Shown: positions 7,131 through 14,717 of the stretch, one piece after another | Numbering within the stretch: the first letter of the stretch is position 1 | Layout: every line of letters starts with the position of its first letter | DNA from: Pseudomonadota bacterium | GTDB lineage: Bacteria > Myxococcota > Myxococcia > Myxococcales > Myxococcaceae | Length of the DNA: 17,614 nt | Assembly: GCA_023424585.1 (NCBI GenBank) | Contig: JAFADT010000539.1 | Span: forward strand, 1 to 17,614 | Direction of reading: 5' to 3' | Translations under genes and position numbers: made by a program | Notes under the pieces: model-generated | What the model was told of the DNA's origin: nothing | What the model saw: only the letters and a program-made list of their open reading frames with translations | Database searches by the model: none

Positions 7131-8849
7131 ATGAAGCAGGATTCGCGCGTGCCATCGAAGAAGAAGGGTCCGCAGCTCGCAGAGGTGGTCCCGCTGCGTC
7201 CCGCCACCACCGCGAAGAAGGCCCCACCGAAGCGCGCGGCGAAACCGCCGCCCCCGGTGGACACCGACGCCGCCGCCCAGGCCCTGCTGGAGATGGGCCG
7301 GCAGCTCACCGACAACGCGGGCCCCACCGAGGCCCTGCGCGCGCAGTTGCAGACGCTGCACACGCTGCTCAAGCCGAAGGTCTGCTACGTGGCGCGGCAC
7401 TTCCCGTCGCGCAACCAGCTGCACGTGGAGCACGTGCGCGGACGCTACGACGAGCGCGTCACCGCCGCCGTCCCGGGCGAGGGCGTGGTGGGCCGGTGCT
7501 TCACCGAGAAGGTGCTGCTGCGCGAGGACGACACCCTCGCCGTGCCCCTGGAGGGGCCGCAGGGCGTGACGGGCGTGCTCGTGGTGCTGGGCGCGCGCCG
7601 CAAGGCGTCCGACGTGCTGATGCAGTCGCTGGCGTCGCAGCTCACCGCCGCCTACGAGGTGGCCCGGCTGCGCGACGACAGCGCCCGGCGCAACAAGGAC
7701 CTGCAGACGGCCATCGCGGGCCTGAAGAGCCTGGAGCAGAACCGCGAGGAGCTGCTCGGCAACGTGTCCCACGACTTGAAGAACCCGCTCACCACCATCA
7801 AGGCCTACCTGGCCATGCTGGGCCGGGAGAAGCTGGGCGCGCTGACGGACGGGCAGCGCCGCGCGGTGCAGATCTGCGATCGCAACGCGGACCGGCTGCT
7901 CCAGCAGGTGAACGACCTGGTGCTGATGTCCCGGCTGTCGTCCGGGAAGATGCAGCTCAACCAGCGCCCCTTCGGCCTCAAGGCGGTGGCGGAAGAGGTG
8001 GTGCGGGGGCTGGGCGCCGTCGCGGAGCACAGCCGCGTGCGGGTGGTGATCCCGCCCTGCCCGGAGGTGTTCGTCCGGGGCGACCGCGAGCGCATCTCCG
8101 AGGCCATCCACAACCTCGTGGAGAACGGCATCCACCACAGCGAGACGGACGACGTCGTCGAGGTGAGCGTGTCGTCCGCCGAGGGGCTGGGCATCCTCAC
8201 CGTGAAGGACTCCGGCCAGGGCATGACGGCGGAAGCCCTGGAGCACGTCTTCGACTCCTTCTACCGCGCGCAGCCGGGCATGCCCCGCCCGCCGGGCACG
8301 GGCCTGGGCCTGCCGCTGGTGGCGAAGATCGTCGCGCTGCACGGCGGCCGCGTGGACGCGTCCAGCGCGCTGGGCGAGGGCAGCACGTTCCAGATGGTCC
8401 TGCCCCTGTTCGCGAGCGCGGTGAGCGCCCCGGACGTGAACCAGGCCACGCCCAAGGCGGGCGGCATCCTCCTGGTGGAGGACGACGTGGACTGCCGCGA
8501 GGTGCTGGAGCAGGTGCTGGAGCAGGAGGGCTACCGGGTGATGGCCACCTCCGGGGCCGCCGAGGCGCGCTCCATCCTGTCCCACATCCGGCCGGCGATG
8601 GTGCTGTTGGATCTGCGGCTGTCCGGGGAGGACGGCCGGTCCGTGCTCCACTACATCCGCACCACGGAGTCGCTGGCGGACGTGGTCGTCTACATCATCT
8701 CCGGCGCGAGCGACGTCGCGTCCCTCACCTCGGGTGAAGGGCCGGACCGCATCGACGGGTACTTCGAGAAGCCGCTGAAGCTGCCCAAGCTGCTGGACAC
8801 CGTGGCCTCGGTGGTGCGCCCCAAGAGCCGCGGGCCCGCCGTGCCCTGA
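7131..8849 (+). CDS. Cytosolic hybrid sensor histidine kinase with C-terminal receiver domain
   Basis: The 572-residue protein has a basic, Pro/Ala-rich N terminus (1-45), a GAF-like sensor region (about 47-180), a short coiled stretch, a HisKA domain with H-box NVSHDLKNPL (H214), an HATPase domain with N-box residues N328 and N332, G1 DSGQG (360-364) and G2 GTGLG (389-393), then a REC domain (446-562) with E450/D451/D452, phosphoacceptor D494 (VLLDLRL), S524 and K547. All catalytic positions are intact, so autophosphorylation and transfer to its own receiver are expected. No membrane span is present, implying a cytosolic signal or partner. No DNA-binding output domain is present, so a separate phosphotransfer protein or regulator is probably required. 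The ATG at 7131 lacks a ribosome binding site; GTG at 7149 has AGGA seven bases upstream and may be the true start. Confidence 0.9.
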   Translation: MKQDSRVPSKKKGPQLAEVVPLRPATTAKKAPPKRAAKPPPPVDTDAAAQALLEMGRQLTDNAGPTEALRAQLQTLHTLLKPKVCYVARHFPSRNQLHVEHVRGRYDERVTAAVPGEGVVGRCFTEKVLLREDDTLAVPLEGPQGVTGVLVVLGARRKASDVLMQSLASQLTAAYEVARLRDDSARRNKDLQTAIAGLKSLEQNREELLGNVSHDLKNPLTTIKAYLAMLGREKLGALTDGQRRAVQICDRNADRLLQQVNDLVLMSRLSSGKMQLNQRPFGLKAVAEEVVRGLGAVAEHSRVRVVIPPCPEVFVRGDRERISEAIHNLVENGIHHSETDDVVEVSVSSAEGLGILTVKDSGQGMTAEALEHVFDSFYRAQPGMPRPPGTGLGLPLVAKIVALHGGRVDASSALGEGSTFQMVLPLFASAVSAPDVNQATPKAGGILLVEDDVDCREVLEQVLEQEGYRVMATSGAAEARSILSHIRPAMVLLDLRLSGEDGRSVLHYIRTTESLADVVVYIISGASDVASLTSGEGPDRIDGYFEKPLKLPKLLDTVASVVRPKSRGPAVP

Positions 8850-8885
8850 AAGACGCTCGGGCGCCTTGCCCGCAGAAGAGGTGGA

Positions 8886-8895
8886 TGGAAGGCGC
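8886..8895 (+). repeat. Intergenic 10-mer TGGAAGGCGC, copy 3
   Basis: Third copy, again continued by C (GGCGCC palindrome as in copy 2). It begins 38 bases before the argS ATG and 21 bases before a TAGTAT box. The sequences beyond the 10-mer differ between copies, so this is not simply a duplicated spacer. Confidence 0.5.
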
Positions 8896-8906
8896 CCCGC
8901 CTTGGG

Positions 8907-8912
8907 TAGTAT
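8907..8912 (+). promoter_or_regulatory. Possible -10 box very close to the argS start
   Basis: TAGTAT matches five of six bases of the sigma-70 -10 consensus and ends 11 bases before the argS ATG. With normal spacing, transcription would start only a few bases before the ATG, giving an almost leaderless mRNA, consistent with the absence of a Shine-Dalgarno sequence there. No good -35 hexamer is found at 16-18 bases. Confidence 0.3.
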
Positions 8913-8923
8913 CCGCGCGGTCC

Positions 8924-10645
8924 ATGAGCACTTCTGTCTATTCCCGTTACCGCGCCGCGTTCGCCCAGGCCCTCGCCGGGGCCCTGGGTGTCCCCGCCGC
9001 TGAGATTGAGTCCCAGGTCAAGCCCGCGGAGCCCGCGCACGGCGACCTGAGCTTCGCCACCTTCCCTCTCGCCAAGGCACAGAAGAAGGCGCCCCCCGCC
9101 ATCGCCGCGCAGCTCGCGCAGGCGCTCCAGGTCCCGGGCCTGGAGGTGAAGGCCGTGGGCCCCTACGTCAACGCGCGCTTCCTGCCCCTCCCCTTCACGC
9201 AGGAGGTCATCGACAGCGTGCGCCTGGCCGGGCTGGCCTACGGCAGCGACGCGGAGGACGGCAAGGGCAAGACGGTGGTCATCGACTACTCGTCGCCCAA
9301 CATCGCCAAACCCATTGGCTTCCACCACATCCGCACCACGTTCCTGGGCCACTGCATCGCGAACCTGTACCGCGCGCTCGGCTGGCGCGTGGAGGGCATC
9401 AACTACCTGGGCGACTGGGGCAAGCAGTTCGGCCTGGTGGCGGTGGGCTTCCAGGAGTACGGCGACCCGGCGCGCATCGACGACATGGCGCACCTGGTCC
9501 AGGTGTACGTCCAGGCCAACAAGCGCGCCGGCGAGGACCCCGCCTTCGACGAGAAGGCCCGTGAGTTCTTCCGCCGCATGGAGGCGGGCGAGCCGGAGGC
9601 GATGAAGCTCTGGAACCAGTTCCGGGAGACGAGCCTCAAGGGCTTCAAGAAGGTCTACGCCCGGATGGGCATCGACTTCGAGCACATCGAGGGCGAGAGC
9701 CGCTACCAGGGCAAGATGGACGCGGTCATCGACCAGATCGCCAGGAAGCCCGGCGTGAAGGAGTCCCAGGGCGCCCTCATCGTGGACATGCCCTACGCGG
9801 ACGGCGAGCCGCCCGTGCTCCTCAAGAAGAACGACGGCAGCACGCTCTACGCCACGCGCGACCTGGCCGCCGCCGAGGACCGCCACGCGCGCTTCAACTT
9901 CGACAAGTCGCTCTACGTCGTCGCGCAGGACCAGGCGCTGCACTTCCGGCAGGTGTTCCGCACGCTGAAGGAGATGGGGCAGCCGTGGGCGGACAGGTGC
10001 GTGCACGTGCCGTTCGGCCGCATCCACGGCATGAGCACGCGCAAGGGCCAGGTGGTGGAGCTGGATCAGGTCCTGGACGAGGCGAAGGAGCGGGTGCTCG
10101 AGCGCGTGAAGGCGAACATCCAGGACGGCAACCTGGAGACGGACGACGCGGAGGCGCTGTCCGAGCAGATCGGCCTGGGGGCCATCGTCTTCGGCGACCT
10201 GAAGCACAACCGCGCCAGCGACTACACGTTCGACTGGGACGAGGTGACCAGCCTGGAGGGGCACACGGGGCCCTATCTCCAGTACGCGCACGCCCGGAGC
10301 GCGAACGTGCTGCGCAAGGGCGGCGGCGTGCCCACGGCCTACGATCCGGCGCTGCTCACGCTCCCAGAGGAGCAGGCCCTCGTGCGGGAGCTGATGCGGC
10401 TGCCGGACACGGTGAAGGCGGCGGCGGAGCAGTACGAGCCCAGCCTGGTGGCCCGGCTGCTCCTGGACGTGGCGGCGGCCTACAGCCGCTACTACACGGC
10501 CGGTAACAAGGACCGCGACAAGCGCATCCTCGTGGAGGGGAATGACGCGGTGCGCGCTGCCCGGCTGGCGCTCACGGACGCGACGCGCATCACGTTGGCG
10601 GCGGGGCTCACCTTGCTGGGCATCCCGACGCCGGAAAACATGTAG
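8924..10645 (+). CDS. argS: Arginyl-tRNA synthetase
   Basis: ArgRS charges tRNA-Arg with arginine using ATP. The 573-residue length is normal. Residues 1-110 form the N-terminal additional domain (AEPAHGDLSFATFPLAK at 36-52), the class I Rossmann core follows with DYSSPNIAKP (121-130), the signature YLGDWGKQFG (161-170), the KMSKS-equivalent HGMSTRKG, then the DALR anticodon-binding domain near the C terminus with LLLDVAAAYSRYYTAGN. The HIGH motif is atypical: GFHHIRTT (132-139) sits where most ArgRS have HVGHLRST. The ATG at 8924 gives the family-like start MSTSVYSRYR; the frame is open 13 codons further upstream from an ATG at 8885 that would swallow the 10-mer and the TAGTAT box. plsB starts 14 bases after its stop, suggesting cotranscription. 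Confidence 0.96.
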   Translation: MSTSVYSRYRAAFAQALAGALGVPAAEIESQVKPAEPAHGDLSFATFPLAKAQKKAPPAIAAQLAQALQVPGLEVKAVGPYVNARFLPLPFTQEVIDSVRLAGLAYGSDAEDGKGKTVVIDYSSPNIAKPIGFHHIRTTFLGHCIANLYRALGWRVEGINYLGDWGKQFGLVAVGFQEYGDPARIDDMAHLVQVYVQANKRAGEDPAFDEKAREFFRRMEAGEPEAMKLWNQFRETSLKGFKKVYARMGIDFEHIEGESRYQGKMDAVIDQIARKPGVKESQGALIVDMPYADGEPPVLLKKNDGSTLYATRDLAAAEDRHARFNFDKSLYVVAQDQALHFRQVFRTLKEMGQPWADRCVHVPFGRIHGMSTRKGQVVELDQVLDEAKERVLERVKANIQDGNLETDDAEALSEQIGLGAIVFGDLKHNRASDYTFDWDEVTSLEGHTGPYLQYAHARSANVLRKGGGVPTAYDPALLTLPEEQALVRELMRLPDTVKAAAEQYEPSLVARLLLDVAAAYSRYYTAGNKDRDKRILVEGNDAVRAARLALTDATRITLAAGLTLLGIPTPENM

Positions 10646-10659
10646 CCTGGGGGGCTGCG

Positions 10660-13215
10660 ATGGACACCGCGCTGGCGCAGACCGCGACGCAAGGAGAGGC
10701 CTTGAAGGAGGAATTCGGTCCCATGTCCCGGGTGCTCGGGGCTCGGTACTTCGACGGGGTGCACTTCCCCCCCGAGGCCGAGAACGAGCTGCGCGCGCTC
10801 AGCGCCCGGGGCTTCGTGGTGCACGTCATGCGCACCACGGCGTGGATCAACTTCCTCTACATCGCGTGGGCCATGGTCCGCCGGGCCATGCCGCCCATCC
10901 GCGCGGTGGTGAACCTGCGCCCGTGGTTCACCCGGCCCTGGCGCCAGACGGCGCAGGGCGGCGCGGTGGAGGAGCGCTTCCGCTACGCCCGCGAGCAGGG
11001 CGGCAGCGGCCTGGTGTTCCTGCGCCGCACGGCGCTCCTGCACGCCTCCGGCAAGGAGACGCGCGAGGACCCCTTCCCCGCCCTGGTGCGGCTGGCGCGC
11101 GGCTCCGAGCGGCCGGTGTTCCTGGTGCCGGAGCTGTTCGTCTGGGAGAAGCGCCCGGCCAAGCTCAAGCCGGGCTGGCGCGACGTGGTGTTCGGGAGCC
11201 CGGAGGCGCCGGGCTTCGTGCACTCCATGGTGGCGTTCTTCCGCAACTACAAGCGCGCGCAGTTCCGCGTGGGAGAGCCCATCGACCTGCGCCGCTTCAT
11301 CGAGGACAACCCGGGCGTCAGCGACGAGGTGCTGGCGCGCAAGGTGCGCAGCACGCTGCACGTGTTCCTCGCGCGGGAGACGCGGGCGGTGTTCGGCCCG
11401 CCGCAGAAGCCCACGGACCGGCTCATCGAGGAGACGCTGCGCGACCGTCAGCTGCGCAAGACGCTGGACGAGCACGCGGCCGCGACGGGCCGCAGGCCCA
11501 CGAGCGTCTACCGCGAGGCGAAGCGCAACCTGGAGGCCATCGCGGCCAAGCCCAACCCGTCCGTGCTGGCGGTCATCGCGCCCGTGCTGGAGTGGGTGTT
11601 CAACCGCATCTACGACGGCATCGGCGTGGACGAGGCGGGCCTGCACCGCGCGCTCAAGGCCGCGGGCAAGGCGCCGGTGGTGCTCTGCCCCAGCCACAAG
11701 AGCCACGTGGACTACCTGGTGATGAGCTGGGTGCTCTGGAACCGGGGCTACACCGCGCCGCTGGTGGCCGCGGGCGCGAACCTGTCCTTCTGGCCCCTGG
11801 GCGTGCTGTTCCGCCGCTGCGGCGCGTTCTTCCTGCGCCGCTCGTTCAAGGGCGACAAGGTCTACGCCGCGTCCTTCAAGGCGTACATCAAGAAGCTGGT
11901 GCACGACGGCATCCACCAGGAGTTCTTCCCGGAGGGGGGCCGCTCGCGCACGGGCAAGCTGCTCACCCCCAAGCTGGGCATGCTCACCTGGCAGGTGGAG
12001 GCGGTGCTGGACGGCGCGCGCAACGACCTCTACTTCGTGCCCGTCTCCATCGACTACGAGAAGGTGGTGGAGTCCGACAGCTACTCGAAGGAGCTGGCCG
12101 GCGGGGAGAAGAAGCCGGAGGACCTGAAGGCCCTCTTGAGCGCGCCCAAGGTGCTGGCCGCGCGCTACGGCCGCATCCACCTCACCTTCGACGAGCCGCT
12201 GTCGCTGGTGGACTTCATGAAGGCGCGCGGACTGTCGCCGCAGGAGCCGGTGACGGACGAGCAGAAGAAGGGCCTGGTGCGCGCGCTGGGCAACCGCGTG
12301 ATGTACGGCATCAGCAAGGTGTCCACCGTCACGCCGCACGCGCTGGTGAGCGCGTCGCTGCTGGCCCACCGCCGGCGCGGCCTCACCCAGCGCGAGCTCA
12401 CGGACCGGATCAGCCTGCTGCGCCGCATCGCCTCCGAGGACGGCGCGCGGCTGTCCAAGGAGCTGGCCAACGCGCCGAGCAACCCGGAGACCCTGGGCCC
12501 CATCCAGGACGCGATGCGCGAGTTCATCTCCGACGAGATGGTGCGCACGCAGGAGGCGCGCGGGGAGGTCAGCTACCAGGTGGAGGACTCGCGCCGTCCG
12601 GAGATGTCCTTCTACAAGAACACGCTGATGAACCTGGTGGCCGCGCGCAGCCTCGTGGCCAACGCGCTGCTGGCGGGGACGCCCGCGCCGTATGACACCG
12701 TGAAGGCCCGCGCGCTGTTCCTGTCGCGCCTCTTCAAGGTGGAGTTCATCTACCGGGTGGGCGCGTCGTTCGACACCATCTTCGCCGAGTGCGTGGAGCG
12801 GCTCGTGCGCATGGGCCTGGTCATCCACGAGGGCGACATGCTCACGCGCGCGCCGGAGGCCCACGCCCAGCCGGACCTGGAGTTCCTCGCGGACCTGCTG
12901 CGCGACTTCCTGGAGGCCTACCTGCTGGCCGCCATGACGCTGCCGGACGTGGCCGCGGGCGTGGCCACCGACCGCAAGACGTTCGTCAAGCTGGCGCTGG
13001 AGACGGGGCGCGGCGAGTACAACGCCGGACGCATCACCGCCGCCGAGTCCCTGGCGAAGACGACGCTGGAGAACGCGGTGGAGTACCTGTTGGATCAGCG
13101 CATCCTCGTGGAAGAGGACAAGAAGCTGCGGCTGGGAGACCCGGCCGCGGCGGCGGAGCTGCCCCGGAAGAACCCGCTCGCGGAGGAGATCCGCGCCTAC
13201 CTCCACCGGGCCTGA
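10660..13215 (+). CDS. plsB: Glycerol-3-phosphate 1-O-acyltransferase (PlsB type)
   Basis: PlsB performs the first step of phospholipid synthesis, acylating sn-glycerol-3-phosphate at position 1 at the inner membrane. The 851-residue frame has the four acyltransferase blocks in order: block I SHKSHVDYL (H346 and D351 of HxxxxD), block II CGAFFLRRSF (387-396), block III FPEGGRSRTGKLL (423-435) and block IV VPVSIDYEKV (460-469). A hydrophobic segment near 61-78 may touch the membrane. Length is close to E. coli PlsB (about 807). Three starts are possible: ATG 10660, TTG 10702 with AAGGAG close upstream, and ATG 10723 with AAGGAGG 11 bases upstream (830 residues). Proximity to argS suggests shared transcription. 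The alternative PlsX/PlsY route uses unrelated proteins. Confidence 0.92.
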   Translation: MDTALAQTATQGEALKEEFGPMSRVLGARYFDGVHFPPEAENELRALSARGFVVHVMRTTAWINFLYIAWAMVRRAMPPIRAVVNLRPWFTRPWRQTAQGGAVEERFRYAREQGGSGLVFLRRTALLHASGKETREDPFPALVRLARGSERPVFLVPELFVWEKRPAKLKPGWRDVVFGSPEAPGFVHSMVAFFRNYKRAQFRVGEPIDLRRFIEDNPGVSDEVLARKVRSTLHVFLARETRAVFGPPQKPTDRLIEETLRDRQLRKTLDEHAAATGRRPTSVYREAKRNLEAIAAKPNPSVLAVIAPVLEWVFNRIYDGIGVDEAGLHRALKAAGKAPVVLCPSHKSHVDYLVMSWVLWNRGYTAPLVAAGANLSFWPLGVLFRRCGAFFLRRSFKGDKVYAASFKAYIKKLVHDGIHQEFFPEGGRSRTGKLLTPKLGMLTWQVEAVLDGARNDLYFVPVSIDYEKVVESDSYSKELAGGEKKPEDLKALLSAPKVLAARYGRIHLTFDEPLSLVDFMKARGLSPQEPVTDEQKKGLVRALGNRVMYGISKVSTVTPHALVSASLLAHRRRGLTQRELTDRISLLRRIASEDGARLSKELANAPSNPETLGPIQDAMREFISDEMVRTQEARGEVSYQVEDSRRPEMSFYKNTLMNLVAARSLVANALLAGTPAPYDTVKARALFLSRLFKVEFIYRVGASFDTIFAECVERLVRMGLVIHEGDMLTRAPEAHAQPDLEFLADLLRDFLEAYLLAAMTLPDVAAGVATDRKTFVKLALETGRGEYNAGRITAAESLAKTTLENAVEYLLDQRILVEEDKKLRLGDPAAAAELPRKNPLAEEIRAYLHRA

Positions 13216-13295
13216 AGCAGCGACCTCCTCCCTCGAAGCGAACGCGGCACCCCACCCCTCTTCCGTCAGGCGGAGCGGGGCCAGGAGACGACACG

Positions 13296-14462
13296 GTGGA
13301 CGAAGCCCCCTCTTCCAGCGACCCGCGGCCGGCGGAGGCCCCCGCGCCGCTGTCGCCACCCCACCCCGTGCTCGCCGCGGCCCTGGCCTTTGGCCTCTTC
13401 GTGACGCTGGGCGCGGTCGTCCAGCTGCTCAACCCCGCGTTCGGGGTGTGGTTCACGGAGGTGTTCATCTTCCTGGGCCTCGCGTGGATCATGCTGCGCC
13501 GCTCGGGCTACCGGCCCGCCGCGTACGTGGGCCTCACGCCGTTCCCGAGCCTCCCCACCCTGTTCGGCTTCCTGCTGGGCATGGCGAACTTCGTCGCCGT
13601 GGTGGTGCCCGTGCAGTTCCTCGCGCAGAAGGTGGCGCCGTCGTGGCTGCGGGAGATGTTCGACGCCTCGCGCCTCTTCGAGGGGCAGTCCCCCGTGGAG
13701 CTGGCGCTGCTCCTGGGCGGCGTGTCCGTGGCCGCGCCGCTGTGCGAGGAGTTCTTCTTCCGCGGCCTCTTCCAGCGCGCCCTGACGCCGCCGGCCCCGG
13801 CCTCCCCCTGGCGCGCGCTGCTCATCGCGTCCGTGGTGTTCAGCGCGTTCCACCTGGACCCTGTGGGATTCCTCGCCCGCGCGGAGCTGGGGCTGCTGTT
13901 CGGCTGGCTCTTCCTGCGCACCGGCTCGCTCTGGCCGGGCATCGCGGCGCACGCGGCGAACAACATCGTGTCGTCGGCGCTGTTCCTCATCGCCACGCAC
14001 TCGGGCCTGGGGAACGAAGGGGCCTCGGACGACGTGACGGACTGGCGCGCGGTGGTGGGACTGGCGCTGTTCGGCGGGTCCGCGCTGCTGGGCCTGCGCG
14101 CCGCGTCCCGGCACTTCCCGGCCGTGTGGGGGCGCGGCACGCCGCCGGGCGACGAAGAGGTGCGCGCCACGAAGCCCGTGCCCCTCTTCGCGCTGCAGCT
14201 GCTGCCCTGGGTGGCGGCGGCCACGCTGTCGCTGGTGGGGCTGGGCCTCGTGGACGGGCGTGGCGTGTCCCTGAGCGTCTACGACGTCCAGCACCCGGTG
14301 GAGCCGCTGGGCAAGAACGCGGACCCGGCGCTCCAGGCGGAGCGCAAGGCCCTGCGGCAGCTCCGCAACGCCGTGCGCCGGGGCGAGGCGCCCATGGAGG
14401 CCTACGAAGAAGAGCGGCTCCGGCAGTCGGAGGCCCCCAAGAAGGGAAGGCCCCGCCACTGA
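13296..14462 (+). CDS. CPBP-family intramembrane metalloprotease (CAAX protease / Abi type)
   Basis: The 388-residue protein is a polytopic membrane protein with hydrophobic segments at about 25-47, 51-67, 85-110, 134-150, 172-186, 195-208, 222-234, 250-270 and 297-318. The CPBP motifs are complete: EEFFFRG (E151, E152, R156), FSAFH (H186) and HAANN (H219, N223). Bacterial members process membrane or prenylated proteins, or serve in bacteriocin immunity; the substrate here is unknown. After the last span a charged tail (345-388) contains LRQLRNAVRRGEAPMEAYEEER, resembling a SHOCT-type short C-terminal domain. GTG at 13296 is chosen because AGGAG lies eight bases before it; the longer open frame upstream overlaps plsB. 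The 80-base gap from plsB has no visible terminator. Confidence 0.85.
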   Translation: MDEAPSSSDPRPAEAPAPLSPPHPVLAAALAFGLFVTLGAVVQLLNPAFGVWFTEVFIFLGLAWIMLRRSGYRPAAYVGLTPFPSLPTLFGFLLGMANFVAVVVPVQFLAQKVAPSWLREMFDASRLFEGQSPVELALLLGGVSVAAPLCEEFFFRGLFQRALTPPAPASPWRALLIASVVFSAFHLDPVGFLARAELGLLFGWLFLRTGSLWPGIAAHAANNIVSSALFLIATHSGLGNEGASDDVTDWRAVVGLALFGGSALLGLRAASRHFPAVWGRGTPPGDEEVRATKPVPLFALQLLPWVAAATLSLVGLGLVDGRGVSLSVYDVQHPVEPLGKNADPALQAERKALRQLRNAVRRGEAPMEAYEEERLRQSEAPKKGRPRH

Positions 14463-14501
14463 GCGCAGGGCCGCCCCTTCACTCCAGCGCCGGACGTCGC
14501 T
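14463..14501. other. Convergent gap between the CPBP gene and the 71-residue gene
   Basis: Two convergent transcription units end only 39 bases apart. I see no strong hairpin with a T-tract on either strand, so Rho-dependent termination or read-through into the opposing gene is likely. Confidence 0.4.
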
Positions 14502-14717
14502 TCAGTCCGCCTTGTACGACGTGACGTTGAACACCGGCCCCACCATGGCGGCGGTGACGGCGTCGCGCTGGATGCTGCCCTCGGCCGTGATTCGCTGACC
14601 GTCCTTCTTGATCTTCCGGTCACCGCCCGCCAGCTGGTACGTCCGGCCATCGTCGGCCTTCAGCACCCAGACGCCGCCCTCCAGGTCCTGGTACCGCACC
14701 GTGCCGGAGAGCTTCAT
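14502..14717 (-). CDS. Small 71-residue protein, possible OB-fold, coupled to the S8 protease
   Basis: The 71-residue product begins MKLSGTVRYQDLEGGVWVLK and ends GPVFNVTSYKAD. It has no signal peptide or membrane span. The alternation GTVRYQDLEGGVWVLKADD, GRTYQLAGG, GQRITAEGSI and VFNVTSY suggests a five-stranded beta barrel such as the small OB-fold domains found in stand-alone bacterial proteins; the fold assignment is inference. Its ATG overlaps the TGA of the upstream protease (ATGA, 14714-14717) and is preceded by GGGAGGAGG, so translation is strongly coupled. This makes it a candidate partner or modulator of the membrane protease, acting on the cytoplasmic side. I do not recognise a named family with certainty. 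Confidence 0.75.
   Translation of the reverse strand: MKLSGTVRYQDLEGGVWVLKADDGRTYQLAGGDRKIKKDGQRITAEGSIQRDAVTAAMVGPVFNVTSYKAD

Noticed and set aside
12789..13295. N-terminal extension of the CPBP frame overlapping plsB
   Set aside because: The extra 169 codons are Gly/Arg/Pro-rich shadow sequence of plsB in another frame, while GTG 13296 has a well-placed AGGAG and begins a normal CPBP N terminus.
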